Below, one piece after another: positions 33,480 to 42,679 of a stretch of 64,000 bases of DNA. The DNA comes from CAHJWH01 sp965198905 (GTDB taxonomy: Bacteria > Pseudomonadota > Alphaproteobacteria > Caulobacterales > Caulobacteraceae), in the NCBI GenBank assembly GCA_965198905.1, contig OZ240678.1, positions 1,426,001-1,490,000 on the forward strand, in the 5' to 3' direction. Below the pieces are notes generated by a model, which saw nothing but the letters and a program-made list of their open reading frames with translations, made no database searches and was not told where the DNA came from. Within the stretch, counting starts at the first letter, position 1, and each line of letters starts with the position of its first letter. Made by a program: the position numbers and the translations under genes.

Positions 33480-35264
33480 GTGGCCCATCCTACCGTCGGT
33501 GAAGCCTTCGTTGAACGGTTAGGCGAATGGGGGGTCAAGACGATCTTCGGTTACCCCGGCGATGGCATCAACGGCGTGTTGAGGGGGCTCGAAAAGGCAG
33601 GTGACAAGTTCTTCTTCGTCCAGGCCCGCCACGAGGAGATGGCGGCGTTCATGGCGTCGGCCTACGCCAAGTTCTCCGGCGAAACCGGCATCTGCCTGTC
33701 GACCGGCGGACCGGGCGCTACGCACATGGTCACCGGCCTCTATGACGCGAAATGCGATCACCAGCCGGTGTTCGCCATCACCGGGCAGGCGGCGCGCGGC
33801 GTGCGGGGTGCGCACTACCAGCAGGAGTTGAACCTTGACCGCCTGTTCTCCGACGTCGCCGAATACGTGCAGGAGGCTACCGTGCCTCAGCAGGTCGCGA
33901 TGATCATGGATCGCGGGATGCGCTTCGCCAAGTCGCGCAATGGCGTGGCAGTCGTGATCATGCCCAACGACCTGTCAGACAGCCCCTACGAAGCCCCGAC
34001 GCGCGTCCATGGCTATACCCGCACCAGCGTCGGCTATCAGCGGCCGCACATCATCCCTAAAGAGGCGGATCTCCGTCGCGCAGCCGAGGTGCTGAACAGC
34101 GGCAAGAAGGTCGCCATCCTAGTGGGCGCCGGAGCGCTTCACGCCACCGACGAGGTCATCGCCATCGCCGACAAGCTGAAGGCGGGCTGCGCCAAGGCTC
34201 TGCTCGGCAAGGGTGTCTTGCCTGACGACCTGCCCTGGGTGACCGGCACCATCGGACTGCTGGGCTCCAAGCCGTCCTCGGATATGATGGACGATTGTGA
34301 CACCCTGTTGATGATCGGCACGGGCTTTCCCTGGGCGGAGTTCCTGCCGAAGACGGGCCAGGCCCGCGGGGTGCAGATCGACATCGAAGCGTCGATGCTG
34401 GGCTCGCGCTACCCCACCGAAGTTAACCTGCATGGCGAGTCGGTCGAGACGCTCCGCGCACTTCTGCCCTTGATCGAGACTAAAACGGAGACCCACTGGC
34501 GTCAGGGCATCGAGAAGGCGATGACCGAATGGTGGGAGCTGATGGACAAACGCGCCCACGCGCCGGCTAAGCCCGTCAATCCGCAGCGCGTAGTTTGGGA
34601 GATGTCGCGCAAGATCGGCGCGAACGCCATCATCACTTCGGACAGCGGATCCTGCGCCAACTGGTATGCTCGCGACCTCAGGGTGAAGCGCGGACAGTTG
34701 ATGTCGCTTTCCGGCGGCTTGGCCTCGATGGGGGCTGCGGTGCCTTACGCCATCGGGGCGAAATTCGCCCATCCGGACCGTCCCGTCATCGCCCTGGTCG
34801 GCGACGGGGCGATGCAAATGAACAATATGGCCGAGCTGATCACGGTGGCCAAATACTACAAGACTTGGACCACGCCGAACTGGATCTGCTGCGTCTGGAA
34901 CAACGAGGACCTCAACCAGGTCACCTGGGAGCAAAGGATCATGGAGGGCTTCCCCCGCTACGACGCCACCCAGTCGTTGCCGAATGTGCCCTACCATAAG
35001 TTCGCTGAACTCATCGGTCTGAAGGGCATCTACATCGATGATCCTGATCAACTGAGTTCGGCCTGGGATCAGGCGCTCGCCTCGCCCGTCCCTGTGGTTC
35101 TCGAAGTCAAGACGGACCGTGAAATCCCGCCGCTTCCGCCGCATATCAGTTTGGATGAGGCGAAGAAGTTCATGTACACGCTGCACGGAGACTCAGACGC
35201 CGGCGGCATGATCAGAGGCGCCATGTCCCAAGTCATGGCGTCGGTAATCGGTCACAAGGAATGA
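33480..35264 (+). CDS. Thiamine diphosphate-dependent pyruvate oxidase-like enzyme
   Basis: 594 residues from a GTG at 33480 with a strong AAAAGGAG six bases upstream; a short TGCGC-TTTC-GCGCA hairpin (33453-33466) ends at the Shine-Dalgarno sequence. The fold is that of acetolactate synthase/pyruvate oxidase: GYPGDGINGVLRGL and the catalytic Glu in QARHEEMAAFMASAYAKF at the N terminus, and the TPP/Mg motif GDGAMQMNN...CVWNNEDLNQ at the C terminus. It resembles the PoxB/YdaP group. It heads an operon of redox enzymes and overlaps the next gene by ATGA. Substrate not provable from sequence. Confidence 0.88.
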   Translation: MAHPTVGEAFVERLGEWGVKTIFGYPGDGINGVLRGLEKAGDKFFFVQARHEEMAAFMASAYAKFSGETGICLSTGGPGATHMVTGLYDAKCDHQPVFAITGQAARGVRGAHYQQELNLDRLFSDVAEYVQEATVPQQVAMIMDRGMRFAKSRNGVAVVIMPNDLSDSPYEAPTRVHGYTRTSVGYQRPHIIPKEADLRRAAEVLNSGKKVAILVGAGALHATDEVIAIADKLKAGCAKALLGKGVLPDDLPWVTGTIGLLGSKPSSDMMDDCDTLLMIGTGFPWAEFLPKTGQARGVQIDIEASMLGSRYPTEVNLHGESVETLRALLPLIETKTETHWRQGIEKAMTEWWELMDKRAHAPAKPVNPQRVVWEMSRKIGANAIITSDSGSCANWYARDLRVKRGQLMSLSGGLASMGAAVPYAIGAKFAHPDRPVIALVGDGAMQMNNMAELITVAKYYKTWTTPNWICCVWNNEDLNQVTWEQRIMEGFPRYDATQSLPNVPYHKFAELIGLKGIYIDDPDQLSSAWDQALASPVPVVLEVKTDREIPPLPPHISLDEAKKFMYTLHGDSDAGGMIRGAMSQVMASVIGHKE

Positions 35265-36253
35265 CGTCAGCCCTTGTAAGCAAGGGCTGGGCTGGCGACC
35301 CAAGGGAGGCGCGGGTGCTTGGGGCGCTCGTGCTATCCGCCGCGGGCGTTGCTGTAGCAGCGCTCGTTGGGGATGCGGTCGTCCTCGAAAAGGCCGAGCC
35401 TAAAAGGCGCATCTTGGGTTGGCCGCAGCGACATAGGGCGGCGGGGCAGGCCAAGGCGCTCCATGGCGCGGCGGCGATGCTCGGCGCCTCGGTGCTTACC
35501 GATAGTGCGGTCGAGCATTACCGGGGTTCCTTCGACAATCCCGGCATGTACACCCCGCTCGTCGTCTCTGCACTTACCCTGGCGGCGGGGATCGACGGCG
35601 CCAGCGGGGGCTATCTGCCTCGGCGGGTCCGCGGCGGAATGTACGCCCTGGCCGGAGCCGTCGGCGGGATCGGCGTCGGTTTCCACACTTATAATGTGTT
35701 GAGGCGTCCAGGAGGACTGAACTGGCTCAACGCCTTCTACGCCGCCCCGATCGGCGCTCCCGCGGCTTTGAGCTTGGCCGGAGCGCTCGGGCTTGCGGCG
35801 GACGAACTGGCTGAAAATCCTCGTCCGGACCGGATGACGGTGCTTGGCGTGCCGATCGGGCGGGCGTTGTCGGCCTTTTCCGCTTTCGGCTTGATGGGCA
35901 CTGTCGGCGAAGCGGGCTTGATGCACTTTCGCGGCAGCTTCCAAAACCCCTTCATGTGGCTGCCCGTCAGCCTGCCGCCGATCGCCGCCGCCCTGACCGC
36001 GAAAGCCGCGGTCGAGCCTTCGGGTAAGCGCAAGGGTCGGCCGGTCACGCGGGCCTGGCTGGCGATCACGTCGGTCATGGGCGTGGCTGGCGTCGGATTC
36101 CACGCGTTCGGCGTCTCTCGCGCCATGGGCGGATGGAAGAACTGGAGCCAGAACGTGGTGGACGGGCCGCCCCTCCCCGCCCCGCCGAGCTTCTCCGCCC
36201 TGGCCATCGCCGCGCTCGCCGCCCTGAGCCTTCGGGACATGGAGGATGAGTGA
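35261..36253 (+). CDS. Uncharacterised membrane protein with internal duplication
   Basis: 330 residues with about six to eight hydrophobic helices and no recognised family. Two halves repeat: HYRGSFDNPGMYTPL (86-100) matches HFRGSFQNPFMWLPV (222-236), and GGIGVGFHTYNVLRRPGGLNW (135-155) matches residues 273-295. The offset of about 137 residues indicates tandem duplication of a three-to-four-helix unit. Conserved His and Arg pairs in the repeats could bind a cofactor or quinone. It sits between the TPP enzyme and the first small-subunit/GMC pair, overlapping both, so it may be the membrane partner of these oxidases; that is inference. Confidence 0.82.
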   Translation: MTSALVSKGWAGDPREARVLGALVLSAAGVAVAALVGDAVVLEKAEPKRRILGWPQRHRAAGQAKALHGAAAMLGASVLTDSAVEHYRGSFDNPGMYTPLVVSALTLAAGIDGASGGYLPRRVRGGMYALAGAVGGIGVGFHTYNVLRRPGGLNWLNAFYAAPIGAPAALSLAGALGLAADELAENPRPDRMTVLGVPIGRALSAFSAFGLMGTVGEAGLMHFRGSFQNPFMWLPVSLPPIAAALTAKAAVEPSGKRKGRPVTRAWLAITSVMGVAGVGFHAFGVSRAMGGWKNWSQNVVDGPPLPAPPSFSALAIAALAALSLRDMEDE

Positions 36254-36890
36254 TCGCTATCCAGGTTATGACGTCCTGGCCAAGCGTTGGACGCCATCCT
36301 GGAACGCGGTCACCCGAAAAGTCATCGACGATCGCCTCGCCGTGCATCCGGGACCGCGGTTTCTGGACGGTAAGCTCTACGCTGTCCTGCAGTCCCTGTG
36401 CGACCGCATCCTCCCGCAGGAGGATGGCGTAGCCGGCGTCGCCCTCGCCGCCTTCGTCGACCAGCACCTGCTTGCGGATAAGCGGGCTGGATACCGCAAC
36501 GCCAAGCTGCCGCCAATGCGGGAAGCTTGGCGTCGCGGCCTGTCGGCCCTCGATGCCGAGGCGCTCAAAGATTATGGGCGCGGCTTCTCAAGTCTCGACG
36601 CCGCCTACCAAGACCGGCTGATCGGGAAGATGAAGACGGGGGACCTCACCGACTCGGCCTGGAGCGACATGCCCTGCGCCTTGTTCTTCAGCGAACGGGT
36701 GATGTCCGAGATACCTCGGTCCTACTATGCTCATCCCAAGGCCTGGAACGAGATCGGGTTCGGCGGCCCCGCCTCTCCGCGAGGCTATGTTCGGATCGAC
36801 TTCGACAAGCGTGACCCTTGGGAGGCCGCAGAAGCCGATCCCGACGCGCCTGCCGCCGCCAGGAAGGCCAACGCCCGTGTCGGCCGCTGA
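36246..36890 (+). CDS. Gluconate 2-dehydrogenase subunit 3 family protein (copy 1)
   Basis: 214-residue small subunit of the type that accompanies GMC flavoproteins. LQSLCDRILPQEDG and the C-terminal YYAHPKAWNEIGFGGPASPRGYVR are the family marks. Classical members carry a Tat signal; none is seen here, so the protein probably stays in the cytoplasm. It overlaps the membrane-protein gene at its start and the GMC gene at its end. About half its residues correspond to the second copy at 38678-39307, consistent with duplication of the gene pair. Confidence 0.85.
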   Translation: MSDRYPGYDVLAKRWTPSWNAVTRKVIDDRLAVHPGPRFLDGKLYAVLQSLCDRILPQEDGVAGVALAAFVDQHLLADKRAGYRNAKLPPMREAWRRGLSALDAEALKDYGRGFSSLDAAYQDRLIGKMKTGDLTDSAWSDMPCALFFSERVMSEIPRSYYAHPKAWNEIGFGGPASPRGYVRIDFDKRDPWEAAEADPDAPAAARKANARVGR

Positions 36891-38514
36891 GACCCCGCGC
36901 GCCCGGGACGGCCGCGCACCCGACGTCTTCCGAGAAGGCGGCTGGGTCCCGATGCGCCAGTACGCCGAGACTGAGGAGGTCGATTTCGTCGTGATCGGCA
37001 CCGGCGCCGGCGGCGGGACCCTGTCCGCCCGTCTGGCGGAAAAAGGCTTTTCGGTTGTCGCCTTCGACGCCGGGCCGTTCTTCCGCCCGCTGGAGGAGTT
37101 CGCCTCGGACGAAGAGGCGCAGTCCAAGCTCTACTGGCTCGACGAGCGGCTGGTGGACGGGGACGATCCGATCGCGCTGGGCGGCAACAATTCCGGCAAA
37201 TGCGTCGGGGGATCGACGGTCCATTTCGCCATGGTCTCGCTGCGCTTCCGGCCCGAGCACTTCAAGTCGAAGACCCTGCTCGGTTATGGCGCGGACTGGC
37301 CCGTCGATTGGCGCGAGATGTGGCGCTATTACGGCCAGGTCGAGCGCGCCCTGTCGATCTCGGGTCCGATCTCCTACCCCTGGGGTCCGGCCCGGCCTGC
37401 CTATCCATATCGGCCCCACCCGATGAACGCCTGCGCCCAGGCAATGGCGGTGGGTTGCGAGCACATGGGCATGAAGTGGTCGCCCATGCCGCTCGCCACT
37501 GTGTCGGCGCCGCGCGGTGACTCACCCCCCTGCGTCCAGCGGGGCTTCTGCCGGTTCGGCTGCTCCACCAACGCCAAGCAGAGCGCGCTGGTGGTCTGGA
37601 TTCCGCGCGCGCTCAAGGCTGGCGCCGAGGTGCGCGACCTCGCCATGGTCGGCCGAATTGAGCTGGGCGCCGACGGTCGCGCCACTGGCGTCCACTATCA
37701 TCGCGAGGGCGAGTGGCGCTTTCAGCGCGCCAGAAATGTGGTTGTGGCCGGTTACGCCATCGAGACGCCCCGCCTGCTGCTCAACTCCGCCTGTCCCGAG
37801 GCGCCGGACGGCCTAGCCAACAGCACCGGCATGGTCGGCAAGTACCTGATGACGCAGCCGAACCAGGGCGTGTTCGGGCGCATGGCGCAGGAGTCGCGCT
37901 GGAATAAGGGTCCGCCGATCCTGTGCGTCAGCGAACACTGGAACTATTCCGACGAGAAGGACTTCCCCGGCGGCTACACGCTGATGAGTCAGGGACCCAT
38001 GCCTCAGGAATGGGCTAACATGCAGATCAGCGCTAAGGGAATCTGGGGCGCGGACCTGCGCCACGCCATGCTCGACTATAACCACATGGTGGGCATGAAG
38101 GTGGTGGGCGAGGGGCTGGCGTCGGAGCGTAATACCGTCACTCTGGACGACGAGGTTGACCAGTACGGCCTGAAGATACCCCGGATCACCTATAGCTGGA
38201 CCGAGGGCGACAAGGCCCTGATCGCCCACAGCATGGACCAGATGCAGGGCTGTCTTGAAGGCGCGGGCGCGGTCGACATCTTCCGTCAGGAACAGGACAC
38301 CAACCACCTGAACGGAACCGCGCGCATGGGCGACGACCCGCGCACCAGCGTGGTCAACCCCGATGGGCGGACCTGGGACCACGCCAACCTCTGGGTCTGT
38401 GACGGCTCGATCTTTCCCACCACCGGTGGGGTGAACCCGTCACTGACCATCCAGGCCATGGCGCTGCGGACCGCCGACCGCATCGAAGCCCTGGCCGGGC
38501 GGGGTGAGCTGTGA
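36877..38514 (+). CDS. GMC family FAD oxidoreductase (copy 1)
   Basis: 545 residues from a GTG at 36877 that overlaps the small-subunit gene; the paralogue at 39304 starts at the equivalent point, which supports it. The FAD motif VIGTGAGGGTLSARLAEKG is at about 36-54. The C terminus has NHLNGTARMGDDP and TTGGVNPSLTIQAMALRTADRI, holding the catalytic His and FAD contacts of glucose-methanol-choline enzymes. A Cys-rich segment (CVQRGFCRFGCSTNAK) is shared with gluconate/sorbitol-type dehydrogenase large subunits. The substrate is probably a polyol or sugar acid. No cytochrome c subunit is nearby. Confidence 0.88.
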   Translation: MSAAETPRARDGRAPDVFREGGWVPMRQYAETEEVDFVVIGTGAGGGTLSARLAEKGFSVVAFDAGPFFRPLEEFASDEEAQSKLYWLDERLVDGDDPIALGGNNSGKCVGGSTVHFAMVSLRFRPEHFKSKTLLGYGADWPVDWREMWRYYGQVERALSISGPISYPWGPARPAYPYRPHPMNACAQAMAVGCEHMGMKWSPMPLATVSAPRGDSPPCVQRGFCRFGCSTNAKQSALVVWIPRALKAGAEVRDLAMVGRIELGADGRATGVHYHREGEWRFQRARNVVVAGYAIETPRLLLNSACPEAPDGLANSTGMVGKYLMTQPNQGVFGRMAQESRWNKGPPILCVSEHWNYSDEKDFPGGYTLMSQGPMPQEWANMQISAKGIWGADLRHAMLDYNHMVGMKVVGEGLASERNTVTLDDEVDQYGLKIPRITYSWTEGDKALIAHSMDQMQGCLEGAGAVDIFRQEQDTNHLNGTARMGDDPRTSVVNPDGRTWDHANLWVCDGSIFPTTGGVNPSLTIQAMALRTADRIEALAGRGEL

Positions 38515-38529
38515 GCACAGCCGCGTCTT

Positions 38530-38666
38530 TTCCTCCCCTGCGCATCCGGGGAGGTGACGCGGCGCCTCGCGCCGTCACGAAGGGGGCTCCCTGGACGCGA
38601 CATGGGCTGCGCGCCTCCTCCACCACGCTTCGCGTAGTCCCCCTCCCCCGCTGCGCAGGGGAGGAG
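38530..38666. repeat. Palindromic repeat element between the two GMC pairs
   Basis: The arms 38530-38544 and 38652-38666 are inverted copies centred on CCTCCCCTGCGCA, with GTGACGCGGCG...CGCCGTCAC nested inside (about 38554-38578). The element fills nearly all of the gap between copy 1 and copy 2 of the gene pair. Confidence 0.7.
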
Positions 38667-38677
38667 AAAGAACATCC

Positions 38678-39307
38678 ATGACCCGAAGCTTTCCCGACTA
38701 CGACGTCCTCGACAAGTGGCACTCGGTCTCCTTCGACGACAAGACCCGCAAGGTCTTGCGCCGGCGTCTGAACGAAGTCCCGCCCCGCCGCTTCTTCAAC
38801 GAGGAGGAATGGGCCCTAATGGAGGTGCTGAGCGCGCGCCTGTCGCCCACGCCCAAGCGAGGCGGGCCCATCCCGATCACGCCCTGGATAGATGCTCGCC
38901 TGCACGAGGGCGACACGGAGGGGTTCCGCTTCGAGGGTGCGCCGCCCGAACTGGAGGCTTGGCGCATGGGTCTCAAGGCGATCGACGAGCAGGCCAAGGC
39001 TGACTATGTGCGCCCGTTCGTTGCGCTGGATGTGGAGACGCAGGTCGTCCTGCTGAAGCGCATCCAGAAGGGCGATGTCGACGCCAAGGTCTGGAAGGGG
39101 CTGGACGCCGGCGCCTTCTTCACCAACACCCTTCTGCGCGAAGTTGCAGGCATCTACTACGCCCACCCTGCCGCCTGGAGCGAGGTGGGGTTCGGCGGCC
39201 CGGCCAGCCCGCGGGGCTATGTGCGGATCGGCTTGAACGAGCACGATCCCTGGGAGGCGCGCGAGGCCAAGCCCGACGGCAAACCCAGCCGGAGCGGCGC
39301 GTCATGA
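38678..39307 (+). CDS. Gluconate 2-dehydrogenase subunit 3 family protein (copy 2)
   Basis: 209-residue paralogue of the protein at 36246. Shared marks are YDVLxKW at the N terminus, PPRRFF, and YYAHPAAWSEVGFGGPASPRGYVRI near the C terminus. No Tat or Sec signal is present. It overlaps the second GMC gene by four bases (ATGA). The two small subunits have diverged more than the two large ones. Confidence 0.85.
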   Translation: MTRSFPDYDVLDKWHSVSFDDKTRKVLRRRLNEVPPRRFFNEEEWALMEVLSARLSPTPKRGGPIPITPWIDARLHEGDTEGFRFEGAPPELEAWRMGLKAIDEQAKADYVRPFVALDVETQVVLLKRIQKGDVDAKVWKGLDAGAFFTNTLLREVAGIYYAHPAAWSEVGFGGPASPRGYVRIGLNEHDPWEAREAKPDGKPSRSGAS

Positions 39308-40965
39308 CCACCTCCGCCAGCCCCCACGATCCCGGCGCCCCCCGCGCCAAGAACGGCCGCGCGCCGGACGTCTTCGTGCCCGACGGCTGGGTGCCCATGC
39401 GCTGCCACGCCGACGACGAGGAGGTCGACTTCGCCATCGTGGGCGCGGGCGCCGGCGGCGCCACCCTGGCGGCCCGTCTGGCGGAGAAAGGCTTTTCAGT
39501 CGTCTGCTTCGACGCCGGTCCCTACTGGCGGCCGCTGGAGGACTTCGCCTCCGACGAGTTGGCGCAGGAGATGCTGTACTGGACGGACTCCCGCATCACC
39601 GGCGGGGCCGATCCCATTTCGCTCGCCGGCAACAACTGCGGCAAGGGCGTCGGCGGCTCGACGGTGCACTTCTCAATGGTGTCCCTGCGCTTCCGGCCCG
39701 AATGGTTCAAGGCGCGATCAAAGTTGGGCTACGGCTATGACTGGCCGATCACCTATGAGGAGATCGAACCCTATTACGATCAGGCCGAACGTGCGCTGAG
39801 CATCTCGGGTCCGGTCAAGTATCCGTGGGGCCCGGCGCGAGGTCCCTATCCCTACCGCCCGCACGAGGTGAACGCCCCGGGGCTGATCCTGGGAAGGGCG
39901 GCGGACAAGATGGGCATCAAGTGGTGCTCCACCCCGCTGGCCACCGTCTCGGCGCCGCATGGCAAGAGCCCGCCCTGCGTCTATCGCGGCTACTGCCACT
40001 ACGGCTGCAGCACCAACGCCAAGCAGAGCGCGCTGGTGGTCTGGGCGGCGCGCGCGGTGAAGGCCGGCGCGGAAATCCGCGACATGGCCATGGTCGGCCA
40101 GGTGGAAACGAGCGCCGGCGGGGCGCGCGCCACTGGCGTGCGCTACCATCGCGAAGGCGAGTGGCGGGTGCAGAAGGCCAAGAACGTCGTGGTCGCCGGT
40201 TACGCGGTCGAGACCCCGCGCCTGCTGTTGAACTCCGCGACCCCTAAGCATCCGAACGGCCTGGCCAACAGCTCAGGCTGCGTGGGCGCCTATCTCACCA
40301 CCCAGTCGGGGCCCGGCGTCTGGGCGACGTTCGAGGAGGACATCCGCTGGAACAAGGGGCCGCCCAACATGGCGGTGACCGAGCACTGGAACTACACCGA
40401 CGAGGGCAAGGACTTCCACGGCGGCTACGCCTTCATGAGCCAGGGGCCGCTGGCGCGGGAGTGGGGCCAGAACCTGGCCACCTCGCGGGGGCTCTGGGGC
40501 GAGGATCTGGCGCGCGGCATGGCCGACTACAACCACACAATGGGCTTCGTGCCCGTGGGGGAGGTGGAGCCCCGGGCCTGCAACACCGTCACCCTGGTGG
40601 ACGACGAGACGGACCAGTACGGGCTGAAGATCCCCAAGGTCACCTTCAGCTATTCCGACAACGACAAGCGGCTGATCGCGCACGCGGTGAAGTTCATGGG
40701 CCAGATGCTGGACGCCGCGGGCGGTCGCGACCAGTGGCGCAACGACGACACCAGCCACCTGCTCGGCACCTGCCGCATGGGCGACGATCCGGCCACCAGC
40801 GTAGTCAACGCCGACGGGCGGTCATGGGACGTGCCCAACCTGTGGGTCTGCGACGGCTCGCTGTTCGCCACCACGGGCGGCGTGAACCCGTCTTTGACCA
40901 TCCAGGCCCTGGCGCTCCGCATCGCCGACCGTATCGAGACGCTCGCCAAGCGCGGCGAGCTTTAA
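39304..40965 (+). CDS. GMC family FAD oxidoreductase (copy 2)
   Basis: 553-residue paralogue of the copy at 36877, similar along its whole length: GRAPDVF.DGWVPMR at the N terminus, FAD motif IVGAGAGGATLAARLAEKG, the Cys-rich CVYRGYCHYGCSTNAK and the C-terminal HLLGTCRMGDDP and TTGGVNPSLTIQALALRIADRI. The tandem pairs presumably oxidise related substrates or form distinct complexes. It is followed after 18 bases by the FMN hydroxyacid oxidase gene, which has its own AGGAG site. Confidence 0.88.
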   Translation: MTTSASPHDPGAPRAKNGRAPDVFVPDGWVPMRCHADDEEVDFAIVGAGAGGATLAARLAEKGFSVVCFDAGPYWRPLEDFASDELAQEMLYWTDSRITGGADPISLAGNNCGKGVGGSTVHFSMVSLRFRPEWFKARSKLGYGYDWPITYEEIEPYYDQAERALSISGPVKYPWGPARGPYPYRPHEVNAPGLILGRAADKMGIKWCSTPLATVSAPHGKSPPCVYRGYCHYGCSTNAKQSALVVWAARAVKAGAEIRDMAMVGQVETSAGGARATGVRYHREGEWRVQKAKNVVVAGYAVETPRLLLNSATPKHPNGLANSSGCVGAYLTTQSGPGVWATFEEDIRWNKGPPNMAVTEHWNYTDEGKDFHGGYAFMSQGPLAREWGQNLATSRGLWGEDLARGMADYNHTMGFVPVGEVEPRACNTVTLVDDETDQYGLKIPKVTFSYSDNDKRLIAHAVKFMGQMLDAAGGRDQWRNDDTSHLLGTCRMGDDPATSVVNADGRSWDVPNLWVCDGSLFATTGGVNPSLTIQALALRIADRIETLAKRGEL

Positions 40966-40983
40966 TCTTCAGGAGAATTCGCC

Positions 40984-42144
40984 ATGGGCGTCATCGTCAA
41001 TATCGGCGACCTGCGCGAGCGGGCCTATAAGAAGCTGCCCCAGGCGGTGTTCCAGTATCTGGACGGCGGCGCTTACGACGAGCTGACGCTGAAGCGCAAC
41101 CGCGACGACCTGAACGCGCTCGCCCTGAACGAGCACGTCATGAACGACGTCTCCCATCTCTCCACCGCGGTCACCATGGTCGGGGACAAGGCGTCAATGC
41201 CCATGGCCATGGGGCCGATCGGGATGTGCGGCCTGATGTGGCCGAACGGCGAGATCGCCGCCGCCAAGGCCGCCGAGGCGTTCGGCATCCCCTACTGCCT
41301 CTCGCTCTTTTCGATCAATTCCATGGAGGACGTGGCCGCCGCCACCAACGTCCCCTTCTGGCAGCAGCTCTACATGATGAAGGACAAGGCGGTGAACCAG
41401 CACGTCATCGAGCGCGCCGACAAGGCGGGTTGCTCGGCGCTGGTGATGACGTTGGACGTGCACGTGCACTCCCAGCGCTGGGCCGACAACCGCAACGGCC
41501 TGGTGGCCCCGCCGCATATCATGGTGTCCAACGTCACCAACACGGCCCTGCACCTGCCGTGGGTGGTGCACATGCTGGCCAGCAAGTCCAAGACCTTCTC
41601 TAACATGGCGCCCGAGCACCCTGAGGCGAAATGGGTGATCCCGCTGGCCGAGTGGGTCAACGAATGCTTGGACAACTCCATCAACGAGGAAACCATCGCC
41701 TGGGTGCGCAAGCTTTGGCCGCGCAAGCTGATCCTGAAGGGGATCATGCAGGTGGACGACGCCAAGCGCGCCGTGGACCTGGGCGCCGACGCCATCATCG
41801 TGTCCAACCACGGTGGCCGCCAGCTCGACAGCACGCCCTCCACCATCTCGGTGCTCCCGGAGATCGCCCGGGCGGTCGGCGATCAGATCGAGGTGTTCTG
41901 GGACAGCGGAATGCGCAGCGGCTTCGACATGGTCAAGGCCATGGGCCGTGGCGCCCATGCCTGCCTGAGCGGGCGCGCCTGGGTCTATGGCCTGGCGGCC
42001 CAGGGGGGTGAGGGCGTCACCAAGGCGCTCGACATCCTGCATGGCGAGCTGAAGGACTGCATGTCGCTCGGCGGCTTCACCGACGTGCGCCATATTCCAG
42101 AGGGCATGGTGTCCGTCCAACCGTCTCTCGAGATGCAGAGTTGA
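40984..42144 (+). CDS. FMN-dependent alpha-hydroxy acid oxidase/dehydrogenase
   Basis: 386-residue TIM-barrel flavoenzyme of the glycolate oxidase/lactate dehydrogenase (LldD) family. The N-terminal PQAVFQYLDGGAYDELTLKRN carries the conserved Tyr; the active-site His and FMN/substrate Arg are in SNHGGRQLD; the phosphate-binding end is DSGMRSGFDMVKAMGRGAHACLSGRAW. The substrate may be L-lactate or another 2-hydroxy acid. Pyruvate made from lactate would be a substrate for the TPP enzyme of the same operon, which is a reasonable but untested link. Confidence 0.88.
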   Translation: MGVIVNIGDLRERAYKKLPQAVFQYLDGGAYDELTLKRNRDDLNALALNEHVMNDVSHLSTAVTMVGDKASMPMAMGPIGMCGLMWPNGEIAAAKAAEAFGIPYCLSLFSINSMEDVAAATNVPFWQQLYMMKDKAVNQHVIERADKAGCSALVMTLDVHVHSQRWADNRNGLVAPPHIMVSNVTNTALHLPWVVHMLASKSKTFSNMAPEHPEAKWVIPLAEWVNECLDNSINEETIAWVRKLWPRKLILKGIMQVDDAKRAVDLGADAIIVSNHGGRQLDSTPSTISVLPEIARAVGDQIEVFWDSGMRSGFDMVKAMGRGAHACLSGRAWVYGLAAQGGEGVTKALDILHGELKDCMSLGGFTDVRHIPEGMVSVQPSLEMQS

Positions 42145-42213
42145 CAGCCGACCGGCGGCCCCCATCTAGTCATTGCGCATAGGTGTGTAGTTCTGAGCGC
42201 CTAGGAGATCGTG

Positions 42214-42657
42214 ATGGCGGAAGCAAGCATCTTGGAACTGCACTCCATCCGTAAAGGTGTGGAGAGGGTCGCCAAGCTGTCGGACGGCTTGGTCAAGTTG
42301 GGCGGCTTGCGTTTGGGGCTCGACGGCGTGCTCGCCTGGATCCCGGGCGTCGGCGAGCTGTATAGCGCAGGCGCCGGCGTTTATCTGCTGACCCAAGGCG
42401 TTCGTGCTGGGGTTCCAGCGGGAACCTTGGCCAGGTGCGCCGCCCTGCTTCTGGGTCGGACGACGATCACCGCCATCCCGCTGGCCGGGCCCCTCGCAGC
42501 GGATTTCCTGACCGCCCATCGCTGGTCGGCCAAGCTGATCCTCAAGGCAATCGATCAGAAACTCGCCGCCGCCGGCGCACCTGTAAAGCCGATGCCAGGC
42601 GGGTTCGCTCGCCGGGTGTGGAGCGGCAAGCGCCCGGGGAACGTCAGCCCGGCCTGA
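42214..42657 (+). CDS. DUF4112 family membrane protein
   Basis: 147 residues. The family core is VERVAKLSDGLVKLGGLRLGLDGVLAWIPGVGELYSAGAGVYLL, with two hydrophobic segments, and GRTTITAIPLAGPLAADFLTAHRWSAK. The ATG at 42214 follows AGGAG at six bases, preferred over the GTG at 42211. Function unknown. Independent transcription unit convergent with hfaD. Confidence 0.82.
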   Translation: MAEASILELHSIRKGVERVAKLSDGLVKLGGLRLGLDGVLAWIPGVGELYSAGAGVYLLTQGVRAGVPAGTLARCAALLLGRTTITAIPLAGPLAADFLTAHRWSAKLILKAIDQKLAAAGAPVKPMPGGFARRVWSGKRPGNVSPA

Positions 42658-42679
42658 ACCGCCTCCTGACGCCTCGGCC

